Source: Acidobacteriota bacterium (GTDB taxonomy: Bacteria > Acidobacteriota > Terriglobia > Bryobacterales > Bryobacteraceae). From it: a stretch of 43,938 nucleotides of DNA. Under the pieces are notes generated by a model that had not been told where the DNA came from, ran no database searches, and worked only from the letters and a program-made list of their open reading frames with translations. A program made the position numbers and the translations under genes. Every line of letters starts with the position of its first letter. The stretch's first letter is position 1. The stretch lies in contig JANXMS010000418.1 of assembly GCA_025354525.1 (NCBI GenBank), positions 1 through 43,938 on the forward strand, given 5' to 3'. Shown piece by piece: positions 13,671-21,374 of this stretch.

Positions 13671-14450
13671 ATGAAACTATTCAAACGAGAAACCCCCTTC
13701 GAAAGCACCGTGGCCGCCGTCCGCGCCACGATTGCCGAACGCGCGCACTTGACCGCGTTGATCGAAAACGCGCACGGCGAACTGGCGGGATGCCAGGCCA
13801 AGCTCGACAGCATTCGCGTCGGGCTGGAAGATGCGGAGGTCGCCGCCGTCCTCGGCACCGGTGGATCGACTGATGGTCTCCGCACTGAGCTCGCCGGGCT
13901 GTACGCTGCAGGAGACGCCATCGAAGCGCGCATCACTGGTTTGAAGCGCCGCCTCGCGGAGTCCGACACTCAATTGGAACGCAGCCAAGCGACCCTCCAG
14001 GTTGCCCGCGCCGCATGGAATCTCCAGCAAATTGTGGCCTTCGAAGAGCGCTATCTGAAAGTGGTTGACGAGTTCCGCGCCATCACCCGCCAAGCGCTGG
14101 CGCTAGGGGTGGCTCTCGGTGAAGATGCCCTCCAGGTCGCCGCCTGCGGTAATTGCGCCTTCGGCCTGATGGGCGGGGCGAGCATCCTGGAAGAGACCCG
14201 ATACGCCCCTTACGCCGCCGCAGACAGCTCGCCCAATTGGGAGGCCGACGCGAGGGCCAAAGCTTTTTTCGAGGCGAACAAAGGGCCGCGCCTCATCGAT
14301 CAGGAGTTGAGTAAGTTGATTGCAGATACACGCTCCCGGCCCGCGCGGGAAGCATGGCGGGCGAAGGAGAACGCGGTGCGTGAAAAAGCGGAACGTACCA
14401 TCAGTGACTACAAATTGCAGGAAAGCCAAGACGCTCGGCGGATTGCCTAG
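13671..14450 (+). CDS. Coiled-coil protein, paralogue of the 15706-16584 gene
   Basis: A 259-aa protein starting MKLFKRETPFESTVAAV at ATG 13671, with AAGGAAA upstream. A long coiled coil covers about residues 15-130. A compact region follows with a Trp/Asp core (SPNWEADARAKAFFEANKG), then a charged helical tail ending ARRIA. The gene at 15706 has the same N-terminal signature, coiled coil, W.(A/R)DA.A..FEAN core and tail, so the two are paralogues on either side of the HEASH and terminase genes. Scaffolds and capsid-size determinants are often coiled-coil proteins, but any such role here is speculation. Confidence 0.65.
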   Translation: MKLFKRETPFESTVAAVRATIAERAHLTALIENAHGELAGCQAKLDSIRVGLEDAEVAAVLGTGGSTDGLRTELAGLYAAGDAIEARITGLKRRLAESDTQLERSQATLQVARAAWNLQQIVAFEERYLKVVDEFRAITRQALALGVALGEDALQVAACGNCAFGLMGGASILEETRYAPYAAADSSPNWEADARAKAFFEANKGPRLIDQELSKLIADTRSRPAREAWRAKENAVREKAERTISDYKLQESQDARRIA

Positions 14451-14453
14451 GCC

Positions 14454-15089
14454 ATGTGGATTCGATTCGGCGGTGACGATCAACGCGTGAGGACTTCGTA
14501 CCACGAGGCCAGCCACGCTTGCATGGCGAGGCTCCATGGGCTGCCGGTTTACGAATGCTCAATCGTTCCGGGCCCTGGAACCCTCGGCCATGTGGCGTTG
14601 CGCGCCAACAGCCGACTGCCCGAACCAAAATCGCCGTACTGCCCATTCCCGCGAGGGTCCCGAACTCCGCTCGATCAGTACTGCACGACGGCGACCGAGA
14701 TCGAATACATGAAGGCCCGAGTGAGAACGTCTCTCTCGGGCGCGCTTGGAGAAGCCCGTTCCTCGTTGGGCCGCCCGCGTTGGGGGAGCGACCGTCGCGG
14801 GGCTGCTCTTGCCGCCTTGATCACCCTTGGCGGACGGTGGCAACGATCCGTCGATGTTCTTCGGACTGAACTTCCCATCGTCCGCCGTCTCATCGCCGAT
14901 CACCGGCTCTATGCGGGGATAGATCGGCTGGCCCGGCACTTGCTCCTGGAGCCCGTCGTGGGGCAGGAAGTCGTTGATCGCTGCATGAACGGAATCGATT
15001 GCGAAGCCGTTCTTCGAGACGCATGCGAGCCCATCGACAACGGAGAGCAAGGCTTAGCACCCCCCGGGGGCATTCGGGTCCTTGGCTAG
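14454..15089 (+). CDS. M41-like HExxH putative zinc metallopeptidase
   Basis: A 211-aa protein. HEASH (residues 17-21) within TSYHEASHACMARLHGLPV matches the active-site helix of FtsH-type (M41) peptidases. The next strand, ECSIVPGPGTLGHV, also follows the M41 pattern. A later SGALGEARSSLG ... GSDRRGA segment sits where that family has its third zinc ligand. It lacks the AAA ATPase domain and membrane helices of FtsH, so it is a stand-alone peptidase domain. It lies 3 bp after the coiled-coil gene and 80 bp before the terminase gene. The substrate is unknown; maturation of an element or helper protein is conceivable. Confidence 0.65.
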   Translation: MWIRFGGDDQRVRTSYHEASHACMARLHGLPVYECSIVPGPGTLGHVALRANSRLPEPKSPYCPFPRGSRTPLDQYCTTATEIEYMKARVRTSLSGALGEARSSLGRPRWGSDRRGAALAALITLGGRWQRSVDVLRTELPIVRRLIADHRLYAGIDRLARHLLLEPVVGQEVVDRCMNGIDCEAVLRDACEPIDNGEQGLAPPGGIRVLG

Positions 15090-15169
15090 CCAAATACTAC
15101 AAAGGTAGAGTCTCTGTCCACGAGGGGCAGTCACTACCCCCAAAAAGCACTTTCCGCTTATAGAGCCAT

Positions 15170-15709
15170 ATGAGAACTAAATCCATTACGAAAAAGACCG
15201 GCCTCACTCGGCAAGGCGTCAATTTCAAACGCCGGAGAGGCGAGTCAGACGCCGAGATCATCGCAGGCCATGGCACGTCCGACGCCTCCGGCGAAACGCT
15301 AGCCTCCGCGCAACTCCGAAAAGAGAAAGCTCTCGCCGACCTCCGTGAGCTCGAAGTAGCACAGAAGTCCGGCTCCCTTGTTTCCCTTGACCACGCCGTG
15401 CTTGCCGGTGCCGCGATGGCGCAAATGACGCGGCAACGAATGTCGACGATCCCTGGAGCGTTGGCCGGAGTTCTCGGCGCAACAACCGACGAGCGGGAGA
15501 TTCGCACTATCCTAGACGCCGAGATTTCTCGGCAACTCGAACACCTCTCAAACGATTTCCTTTCCGCTGCTGACGAAGGCATCGCGGACGGAAGGTCGCC
15601 CCAAGGAGCGCCTGAAGACGATGAAACGCACGACGCTAAGCCCATCACTCCCAAGCCCAAAAGTAAACCCCAGCCCGCCACCGGCGGCCCACACAAAGGA
15701 AAATCATGA
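15170..15709 (+). CDS. Phage terminase small subunit, Nu1-like
   Basis: A 179-aa protein. The N-terminus has a helix-turn-helix-like segment (KKTGLTRQGVNFKRRRGES). The central part shows the Nu1 signature: LRKEKALADLRELEVAQKSG then SLVSLDHAV, an ...RQRMSTIPGAL helix and a terminal ILDAEISRQLEHLSNDF helix. The tail is acidic then Pro/Lys-rich. Small terminases choose the DNA to be packaged (cos or pac recognition) and recruit the large motor subunit. No large subunit is encoded in the window. In phage satellites a private small subunit redirects the helper's motor to satellite DNA. Its stop overlaps the next start (ATGA). Confidence 0.75.
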   Translation: MRTKSITKKTGLTRQGVNFKRRRGESDAEIIAGHGTSDASGETLASAQLRKEKALADLRELEVAQKSGSLVSLDHAVLAGAAMAQMTRQRMSTIPGALAGVLGATTDEREIRTILDAEISRQLEHLSNDFLSAADEGIADGRSPQGAPEDDETHDAKPITPKPKSKPQPATGGPHKGKS

Positions 15710-16584
15710 ACTTGTTCAAAACCAAGACCCCGATTGATTCCGCCATCGCGGAGATTGAAAACGCCATCGAACAGCGAAGCCAGCTGCAACGCCTCCTGGT
15801 CGCTGCCGAAGCGGATAGCGAGCAGGCCCAGGCGCAGGCCATCGCCGCCCGGTCCCGGTTGGATGCCGAGGAGGCCGAACTCGCCCTCTCTGGCTCACCC
15901 GGTCCCAGTGGGAGCAGCCGGGCGATTACGGAAGCTGAAGTTCGGCTGGCGTCGGTTGAAGCGCGGATGCGGGGGCTCAGCGTGAAGCTGGCCGAGAACC
16001 GCGAGGCGCTGGCCCGGCAGCAGGGAGGACTCACGGCGCTGCGGCGGGACTGGAACCGCGAGCGGATCGCCGAACTGATGCCGGAGTATCTGAAGGCGGC
16101 GGCAGCCTTTGCCGCGGTTAACCGGAAGATGTACGCCCTTGCTCTTGCGGTAAATGACGAGACCGCGAAGAGCGCTTGCCAGGTCGCGGCGGCACTCTCC
16201 CCTGAAACCGGCGTGTTCCTTTTGCAAAGCCCGGCGGACATGGTGGCGGATGGCTATCCCGACGGATGGCACCAGAATTGTTGGTCGCCGGACTGGAAGC
16301 GAGATGCGAAGGCCGTGGCTGTTTTCGAAGCAAACGCGACGCCGCTTCAACTTGCCGAGAAGGTGACGGCGGCACTGGAGGACATCCAGAACGAGGAGCG
16401 CCAGGTTCGGGAAGCCGAAGCCGAGGCGGCCGCCCGCGCGAAGATGAGTCCCGGCCAACAATTTGCTACCGATCAGGCCGAGAGTGCGCGGCTGGCCCGC
16501 GAGCGGGAGATGTCTCGTGAAGATCGGCTGTGGCACGAGGCTCAGCAGAAACGGCGTGAGTTTGAAAGTCGGCGGGTGGCGTAG
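15706..16584 (+). CDS. Coiled-coil protein, paralogue of the 13671-14450 gene
   Basis: A 292-aa protein starting MNLFKTKTPIDSAIAEI at ATG 15706, with AAGGA upstream, and overlapping the terminase stop (ATGA). A coiled coil spans about residues 15-125. The core is SPDWKRDAKAVAVFEAN and the tail, rich in Glu/Arg/Ala, ends SRRVA. These features mirror the 259-aa protein at 13671. It adds a Cys/Trp segment (GYPDGWHQNCW) before the core. Translational coupling to the terminase small subunit hints at a packaging or particle-assembly role; this is inference. Confidence 0.65.
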   Translation: MNLFKTKTPIDSAIAEIENAIEQRSQLQRLLVAAEADSEQAQAQAIAARSRLDAEEAELALSGSPGPSGSSRAITEAEVRLASVEARMRGLSVKLAENREALARQQGGLTALRRDWNRERIAELMPEYLKAAAAFAAVNRKMYALALAVNDETAKSACQVAAALSPETGVFLLQSPADMVADGYPDGWHQNCWSPDWKRDAKAVAVFEANATPLQLAEKVTAALEDIQNEERQVREAEAEAAARAKMSPGQQFATDQAESARLAREREMSREDRLWHEAQQKRREFESRRVA

Positions 16585-16667
16585 CAGCCAGACGGGGAGG
16601 AGGGCGGCCTCCCCGATTTGGCCATAATCGTTGACGGTGGTTGAGATCACCCGAAGGAGTAATGCAG

Positions 16668-17855
16668 ATGGCAGTCTACAAGCGCGGGAACATGTGGTGG
16701 TACCGCTTTGTTTGGAACGGCGACGAGATTCGCCAAAGCTCGAAGCAGACCAACAAACGAACCGCAGAAAAGATGGAGGCCGCCCACAAGAACCGTCTTG
16801 CCTTGGGCGAAGTCGGCATTCGGGAAAGGGTGAAGATCCCCGCTTTGAAGCAGTTCGCGGAGAAGGACTTCCGGCCCTTTATTCGCCAGCACTGCGCGGA
16901 CAAGCCGAGGACACTCGCCTACTACGAGGGCGGGCTTGCTTCCTTGCTGGCCGTTCCGACGCTGGCGAATGCCCCTATTGACGCGATCCGGCAGGAGCAG
17001 ATTACGGCATTCGTTTCGGTACTTCGAGAGAAGGGCTTCGAGGTCTCCAGCATGAACCGGAAGCTAGAAGCCCTCAGGCGGATGTTCAAGTTAGCAACGG
17101 AATGGGAGAAGGTGGGAAAGGTTCTCCCCATCGTCCGAATGCTCCCGGGGGAGAAGAGACGGGAGCGGGTACTCACGGGCGAGGAGTGGGCCGCCTATCT
17201 CGCGGCGGCCGTCGCCATCGGCGACGATGCGCTGACGGCCTATGCACGGGCGCAGGCTGGCATTCGGGCGACGATGCGGGGCGAGACGCCAGCAGCTCCC
17301 CGCGATCCCTATATACTGCGGGATGCAGCGCTTTTGCTAATGGAATGCGGTCTCCGCCCCGAGGAGTGTCACCGGCTGCGGTGGTGTGAGATTTCCGAAG
17401 GGGCCCTTCGCATTGCGCATGGTAAGACGGAGAACGCGCGGCGGGTGATTCCGTTGAACGAGCGATCCGCGAGCGCGTTGGAGATGCGGCGGACGATTAC
17501 GGGTGGGTCGGAGTGGGTATTCCCCGCACCAACCAAGAGCGGCCACATGGAGCAGTCCAGCATTAAAAAACAGCACGCCGCGGCGTGCGCGAGCGCACAG
17601 ATCACTTTCTTGCCGCCGTACACGTTCCGCCACACTTGTCTGACCCGCTGGGCGGCGCATATGGACCCTTACACGTTGGCTTATCTTGCTGGCCATAGCG
17701 ACTTCACCACGACAAAGCGGTATGTTCACCCGCAGAAAGAGCAAGTACTCGAAGCCATGCGAAAGGCGAGCGAAGCGCAGAGTCCGCACAGAATCCGGCA
17801 CAGTGACGATTCACGGCAGATTCCCGATACCCTCGAAAAATCCGTAATCCATTGA
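16668..17855 (+). CDS. Tyrosine recombinase/integrase
   Basis: A 395-aa phage-type integrase. ATG 16668 (MAVYKRGNMWWYRFVWNG) is chosen because AAGGAG ends 8 nt before it. An N-terminal arm-binding domain (1-60), a SAM-like core-binding domain (about 70-150) and a catalytic domain follow. Catalytic residues are Arg230 (GLRPEE), Lys253, Arg321 in PYTFRHT, His343 (AGHSD) and the nucleophile Tyr352 (RYVHP). The usual box-II His is Tyr here, as in many related integrases. The gene stops 16 bp from the 3' end of tRNA-Arg, which is the expected attachment site. The last codons contain the 31-bp sequence repeated at 186-216. Confidence 0.9.
   Translation: MAVYKRGNMWWYRFVWNGDEIRQSSKQTNKRTAEKMEAAHKNRLALGEVGIRERVKIPALKQFAEKDFRPFIRQHCADKPRTLAYYEGGLASLLAVPTLANAPIDAIRQEQITAFVSVLREKGFEVSSMNRKLEALRRMFKLATEWEKVGKVLPIVRMLPGEKRRERVLTGEEWAAYLAAAVAIGDDALTAYARAQAGIRATMRGETPAAPRDPYILRDAALLLMECGLRPEECHRLRWCEISEGALRIAHGKTENARRVIPLNERSASALEMRRTITGGSEWVFPAPTKSGHMEQSSIKKQHAAACASAQITFLPPYTFRHTCLTRWAAHMDPYTLAYLAGHSDFTTTKRYVHPQKEQVLEAMRKASEAQSPHRIRHSDDSRQIPDTLEKSVIH
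17776..17806 (+). repeat. Right copy of the 31-bp imperfect direct repeat
   Basis: It lies within the last codons of the integrase and matches 186-216 at 27 of 31 positions. See the left copy for interpretation: remnant of a related integrase 3' end, or a paired recombinase-binding site near both element ends. Confidence 0.6.
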
Positions 17856-17871
17856 TTGCGGATGACTTAAA

Positions 17872-17948
<77 letters not shown>

Positions 17949-18015
17949 ACAAACGTCGTAACAGAAATTAGTATAGCACGCCAGAGTGGCTTTGGGGCCG
18001 TCTGTCGACCTTTTT

Positions 18016-19113
18016 TCAATCGGCGATCCGGCCATCCTCGCGCAGCCGCAACGTCCGGCCACCCCATTCCACCGTGCTCCCCCAAAGGCCGTTCACCCAG
18101 ATCGCCGCCCCCCACAAATCCCGGAACGGCACCAACCCAATCAGCCAAAGCACGTTCTTGTCCTCTAACCCTACCAAACCCGCCACCACGGCAACGTTGA
18201 TCCGCATCGCCACCAACAATATCGCCATCCCCCAGTTCCCCGTCGCCAGTGCGACCAGCGCCCATACCGTCGCAAATGTCACCGGAATTCCCAGATACCC
18301 AATCACCCCGCCCCGCGAAACCCGAATCGTCCGCGCCCAACGCAACTGGTGCCGGTGGGCCGCCCCCCAAGTCTTCGCCCCTAAACTCGTCTCCACCACG
18401 GCCGTACTCAAGTGGATCCGCTTCCCCAACTTGCTCACCTCCAGCCCCAGCTGGTAGTCGTCGGCAATCTTGTCGGCCAAAATCTCGAACCCACCCAGCG
18501 CCTCCAAATCCGCTCGCCGCAACAGCAACGTCGCCCCCATCGCAAACTCAGCCACTCCCACGAGCGGTGCCACCAACGCACTCGGCGCAAAATCCGTCGC
18601 GACGCCCAACGCTTCCATCATCCCCGCCACATGCTCGGCTCGCCCGCGATACAACGCCGTCACCAAACCCACGCCAGGCTGCTCCAGCCCACCCATAATG
18701 ATTCGCAGGTACTTCGGCGGCGCTAAAATGTCCCCGTCGTTCACCAGCAGCACCTCGTACTGCGCTGCCTTCGCCAGGTCGATCAATGCCCCTACCTTTC
18801 GGTTCGGCGAAATCGTCTCCCGTTCCAGTAGTCGGATTCGCCGCTCTGGAAACTCGGCGATCAATCGCCGAATCTCCGGGATCGCCGGATCCTCCGGGCT
18901 CGCCACCGAAAACAAAATTTCAAAGTGCGGGTAGTCCTGCGTCGCGTGCGACCGTATCGCCGCATAGAACCCAGGATCGGTCCCGCACACCGGCTTCAGA
19001 ATAGAAATCGGCGGAAACGCCGTCGGCTCCGGATCGGTCTGGAAAAGGCGCTTGCTGCTAGCGATCAGAGCGATCAGCTGATAGGCAAGGGGCACCCATA
19101 GGACATACTCCAT
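18016..19113 (-). CDS. hpnI: HpnI-type hopanoid glycosyltransferase (GT21)
   Basis: A 365-aa ceramide-glucosyltransferase-like enzyme. Family knowledge: HpnI adds N-acetylglucosamine to bacteriohopanetetrol at the inner membrane. It has an N-terminal membrane anchor (1-20) and the GT-A domain with VNDGDI (D126/D128). DDYQLG (D218-219) and the (Q)xxRW motif HQLRW (255-259) follow, then C-terminal hydrophobic segments. ATG 19113 is the natural start; the longer open frame upstream lies over the EamA gene. The start overlaps the EamA stop (TGATG). Operon context with hpnJ supports the name. Confidence 0.85.
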   Translation of the reverse strand: MEYVLWVPLAYQLIALIASSKRLFQTDPEPTAFPPISILKPVCGTDPGFYAAIRSHATQDYPHFEILFSVASPEDPAIPEIRRLIAEFPERRIRLLERETISPNRKVGALIDLAKAAQYEVLLVNDGDILAPPKYLRIIMGGLEQPGVGLVTALYRGRAEHVAGMMEALGVATDFAPSALVAPLVGVAEFAMGATLLLRRADLEALGGFEILADKIADDYQLGLEVSKLGKRIHLSTAVVETSLGAKTWGAAHRHQLRWARTIRVSRGGVIGYLGIPVTFATVWALVALATGNWGMAILLVAMRINVAVVAGLVGLEDKNVLWLIGLVPFRDLWGAAIWVNGLWGSTVEWGGRTLRLREDGRIAD

Positions 19114-19469
19114 CACAGCGCGATCAGGTAAACGCCGCAAGCAACCAGCGCCGTGCCGGCCCAGCGCGTGGCCGTTACCCTCTCCTTCAGCAACAATCGC
19201 GCTAGGATCGTCTCGGCCACCAAACTCAGCGCCGTGGCCGGTACCGCAAAGCTCAAATCGGCCACCTGGAGCAGCGCGAGAAAAGCATAGAATGAGACTG
19301 CCAGAAACACGACAGACGCGATCAGCGGTAGCTTCGACAACAGCGTCTTCAGCAAGTGGCCAATTCCGAAATTGGTCATCTCCCCCTGCCGCTTCATCTC
19401 CCAACTTTGCAACAAGTCGCTCACGACCGTCGACACCACGATAATCGCGACATAGATCCAGGCGTTCAT
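19113..19469 (-). CDS. EamA/SMR-like half-size transporter (second of a pair)
   Basis: A 118-aa protein of four predicted membrane helices (about 4-22, 40-62, 70-90 and 98-117). It has the EamA/DMT look, for example SFAVPATALSLVAETILARL and the closing RWAGTALVACGVYLIAL. ATG 19469 overlaps the preceding gene's stop (ATGA). Half-size EamA proteins such as ArnE/ArnF act as pairs that flip lipid-linked sugars. With a sister gene beside it and hopanoid enzymes on both sides, a role in moving a hopanoid-linked intermediate is an attractive inference, not shown. Confidence 0.7.
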   Translation of the reverse strand: MNAWIYVAIIVVSTVVSDLLQSWEMKRQGEMTNFGIGHLLKTLLSKLPLIASVVFLAVSFYAFLALLQVADLSFAVPATALSLVAETILARLLLKERVTATRWAGTALVACGVYLIAL

Positions 19470-19858
19470 CGTTCCGTCTTCGGTGCCGTCAGGCCCACCA
19501 ACACCGTTCCGCCGACGATGCACACGGTTCCCGCCCACCGCAGCGCGCTGATCTTTTCGTCCAGAAACACGGCCCCCATAATGGCATTCAAAACGAAGCC
19601 CACCGAAGTGACCGGAATCACATAGCTCAAATCCGCCCAGCTCAACAGCGCCATCCGTGAAAGCACCCAACCCGCCAGCAAGCCAATCCCGACGAGCACC
19701 CAAGGGTTGAACACCACCAACACAAACGAAAGGGGGCTGCCGTCGAGCGCAGCCCCGTGTTTCATGCCCCAACTGAGCGCGAAGTTCCCCAGCACGTTCG
19801 TCACAACGACGATGCTGGCGAACAGTCGCGTCTTCCGGACTAGCCGATTACTTGACAC
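19466..19858 (-). CDS. EamA/SMR-like half-size transporter (first of a pair)
   Basis: A 130-aa, four-helix EamA-type membrane protein (MSSNRLVRKTRLFASIVVV...). The conserved tail is AIMGAVFLDEKISALRWAG. It starts with GTG 19858, overlapping the hpnJ stop by 11 bp, and its stop overlaps the next gene, so hpnJ, both EamA genes and hpnI form one translationally coupled run. The closest functional parallel by size and pairing is ArnE/ArnF; the substrate is unknown. Confidence 0.7.
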   Translation of the reverse strand: MSSNRLVRKTRLFASIVVVTNVLGNFALSWGMKHGAALDGSPLSFVLVVFNPWVLVGIGLLAGWVLSRMALLSWADLSYVIPVTSVGFVLNAIMGAVFLDEKISALRWAGTVCIVGGTVLVGLTAPKTER

Positions 19859-21302
19859 CGGCGAGCGCGGCTTCTTTCTGTTCCTTCACGAACTGCTTCC
19901 GCTTGCTCCGCAAAGCCATATATTCCCGGGCTTCTTTGTACAGCCGCTTGCGTTCGGTCGAGTCGAAAATCGACTTCCGCACAATCCGCCAAGCCGCTTT
20001 CGGCCGGAAGTAGTATTCGCTGTAGAACCGCTCCACCGATTCCACCAACTCGCCACGGTCAAGGCCGGGGTAGATGATGTTCGGCAACTGGTGACCCTTC
20101 TCGTCGGTCATCGCGTCCAGCGTGATCAGGTTGTTCTTCTTCACATAGTCGAAGAACTCGGTCCCGGGGTAAGGATGCGCCAGCGAAACCTGAATGGTCT
20201 CGCAGTCCAGTTCCTTGGCGAAGTTGATCGTGTTCCGGATCGAATCCCGCGTCTCGCCGGGCAGGCCAACGATGAAGTCAGCGTGAATCGTCAACCCCAA
20301 TTTATGGGCGTTGGCAGTGAACCGGCGCGCCATGTCGATCGTCGCGCCCTTCTTGATGTTCTTCAGAATCTGCTGATCGCCCGACTCGTAGCCGACGATC
20401 ATCAACCGGCCACCGGCGTCTTTCATCGCCTTCAGCGTGTCGAAATCGGTCGTTACGCGGGACGTGCAGGACCACGTGATCCCCACCTTGCCCAATTCGT
20501 TGCAAAGGGCAATCGTCCGCGCCTTCTGGTAGTTGAACGTGTCGTCGTCGAAGAAGACTTCCTTCAAGCCGGGGAAGTTATCCTTCACCCAACGGACTTC
20601 ATTCACGACATCGTCAACCGAGCGCAACCGCCACCGATGGCCGGAATGCGTCTGCGGCCATAGGCAGAACGTGCACTGCGCCGGGCAACCCCGCGACGTG
20701 TACAACGCCACGTACGGGTTATGCAGAAAAGGCACGTTGTACCGGCGGAAATCCAAGTCCCGCTTATAGACCTTCGTCGCCCAAGGCAACGCATCAAGGT
20801 TCTCGATCACCGCCCCATCGGCGTTGTGCATGAACGAACCATCGGGCCGCCGAAACGAAACCGACGGAATCTCCTCGAGCGGTGTGCCCGTCGCATAGGC
20901 CACAATCGCGTGGTCGAACTCTTTCCGGACGATGAAGTCGATCGCCGGAGCGATCCGCAAAGACTTTTCCGGTTCCACTGTAACCGGCGGCCCGACAAAA
21001 GCGACTTTCAACTTGGGGTTGAGGTCCTTCATCATCTCGGCCATCTGCACGTCAACGTGGAAGCCGGGCGTTGAAGTGAACAGAACCAACAGCTCAAATT
21101 CCTTCGCCATCTCGACCGTTTGTTCGATCGAAATCCCGTGCGGAGGAGCGTCCACCACTTTGCTATCGGGCAGCATGCCGGCGGGATAGCAGAGCCATAC
21201 TGGATACCAGTAAGACTCGATTTCGCGCGTAGCAGGCCAGCGCGAGCTGGCACCACCGTCAAATCCTTCAAAAGAAGGAGGATTTAGAAAAAGCGTGCGC
21301 AT
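19848..21302 (-). CDS. hpnJ: HpnJ hopanoid radical SAM enzyme
   Basis: A 484-aa B12-binding-domain radical SAM protein. The N-terminal Rossmann-like domain (1-170) precedes the cluster motif C206-PAQ-C210-TF-C213. Downstream elements follow the HpnJ family, such as DFIVGLPGETRDS and the closing YYFRPKAAWRIVRKS. HpnJ is linked to conversion of the glucosaminyl hopanoid into the cyclitol ether form. ATG 21302 has GAGG and TTAGG upstream. It is the first gene of the hpnJ-EamA-EamA-hpnI run, with the LolA-like gene 72 bp upstream on the same strand. Confidence 0.85.
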   Translation of the reverse strand: MRTLFLNPPSFEGFDGGASSRWPATREIESYWYPVWLCYPAGMLPDSKVVDAPPHGISIEQTVEMAKEFELLVLFTSTPGFHVDVQMAEMMKDLNPKLKVAFVGPPVTVEPEKSLRIAPAIDFIVRKEFDHAIVAYATGTPLEEIPSVSFRRPDGSFMHNADGAVIENLDALPWATKVYKRDLDFRRYNVPFLHNPYVALYTSRGCPAQCTFCLWPQTHSGHRWRLRSVDDVVNEVRWVKDNFPGLKEVFFDDDTFNYQKARTIALCNELGKVGITWSCTSRVTTDFDTLKAMKDAGGRLMIVGYESGDQQILKNIKKGATIDMARRFTANAHKLGLTIHADFIVGLPGETRDSIRNTINFAKELDCETIQVSLAHPYPGTEFFDYVKKNNLITLDAMTDEKGHQLPNIIYPGLDRGELVESVERFYSEYYFRPKAAWRIVRKSIFDSTERKRLYKEAREYMALRSKRKQFVKEQKEAALAGVK

Positions 21303-21374
21303 AGAACCTAACCTCTACGGTACGGCAACCCGCACCGAAATAACAACTGACGTTCAGTAAACTGTGCCAACCGG

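Larger units (their letters stand above)
186..17871. mobile_element. tRNA-Arg-integrated, satellite-like genomic island
   Basis: The right end is set by the integrase next to the 3' end of tRNA-Arg. Between about 1 and 17.9 kb the genes are phage- and island-type: XRE repressor, AlpA-like regulators, replication proteins, terminase small subunit, tape-measure-like protein and integrase. No host metabolic gene is present. Large terminase, portal, capsid, protease and tail-tube genes are missing from the visible part. A phage satellite (PICI-like) fits best. A decayed prophage, or two nested islands (two replication modules, two AlpA-like genes), is the alternative. The left boundary is tentative, because no second copy of the tRNA 3' end was found in the window. 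Confidence 0.65.

Noticed and set aside
19114-19404. N-terminal extension of hpnI by 97 residues
   Set aside because: The extension is read over the EamA gene in another frame and has no hydrophobic or GT character; ATG 19113 gives a normal HpnI start.
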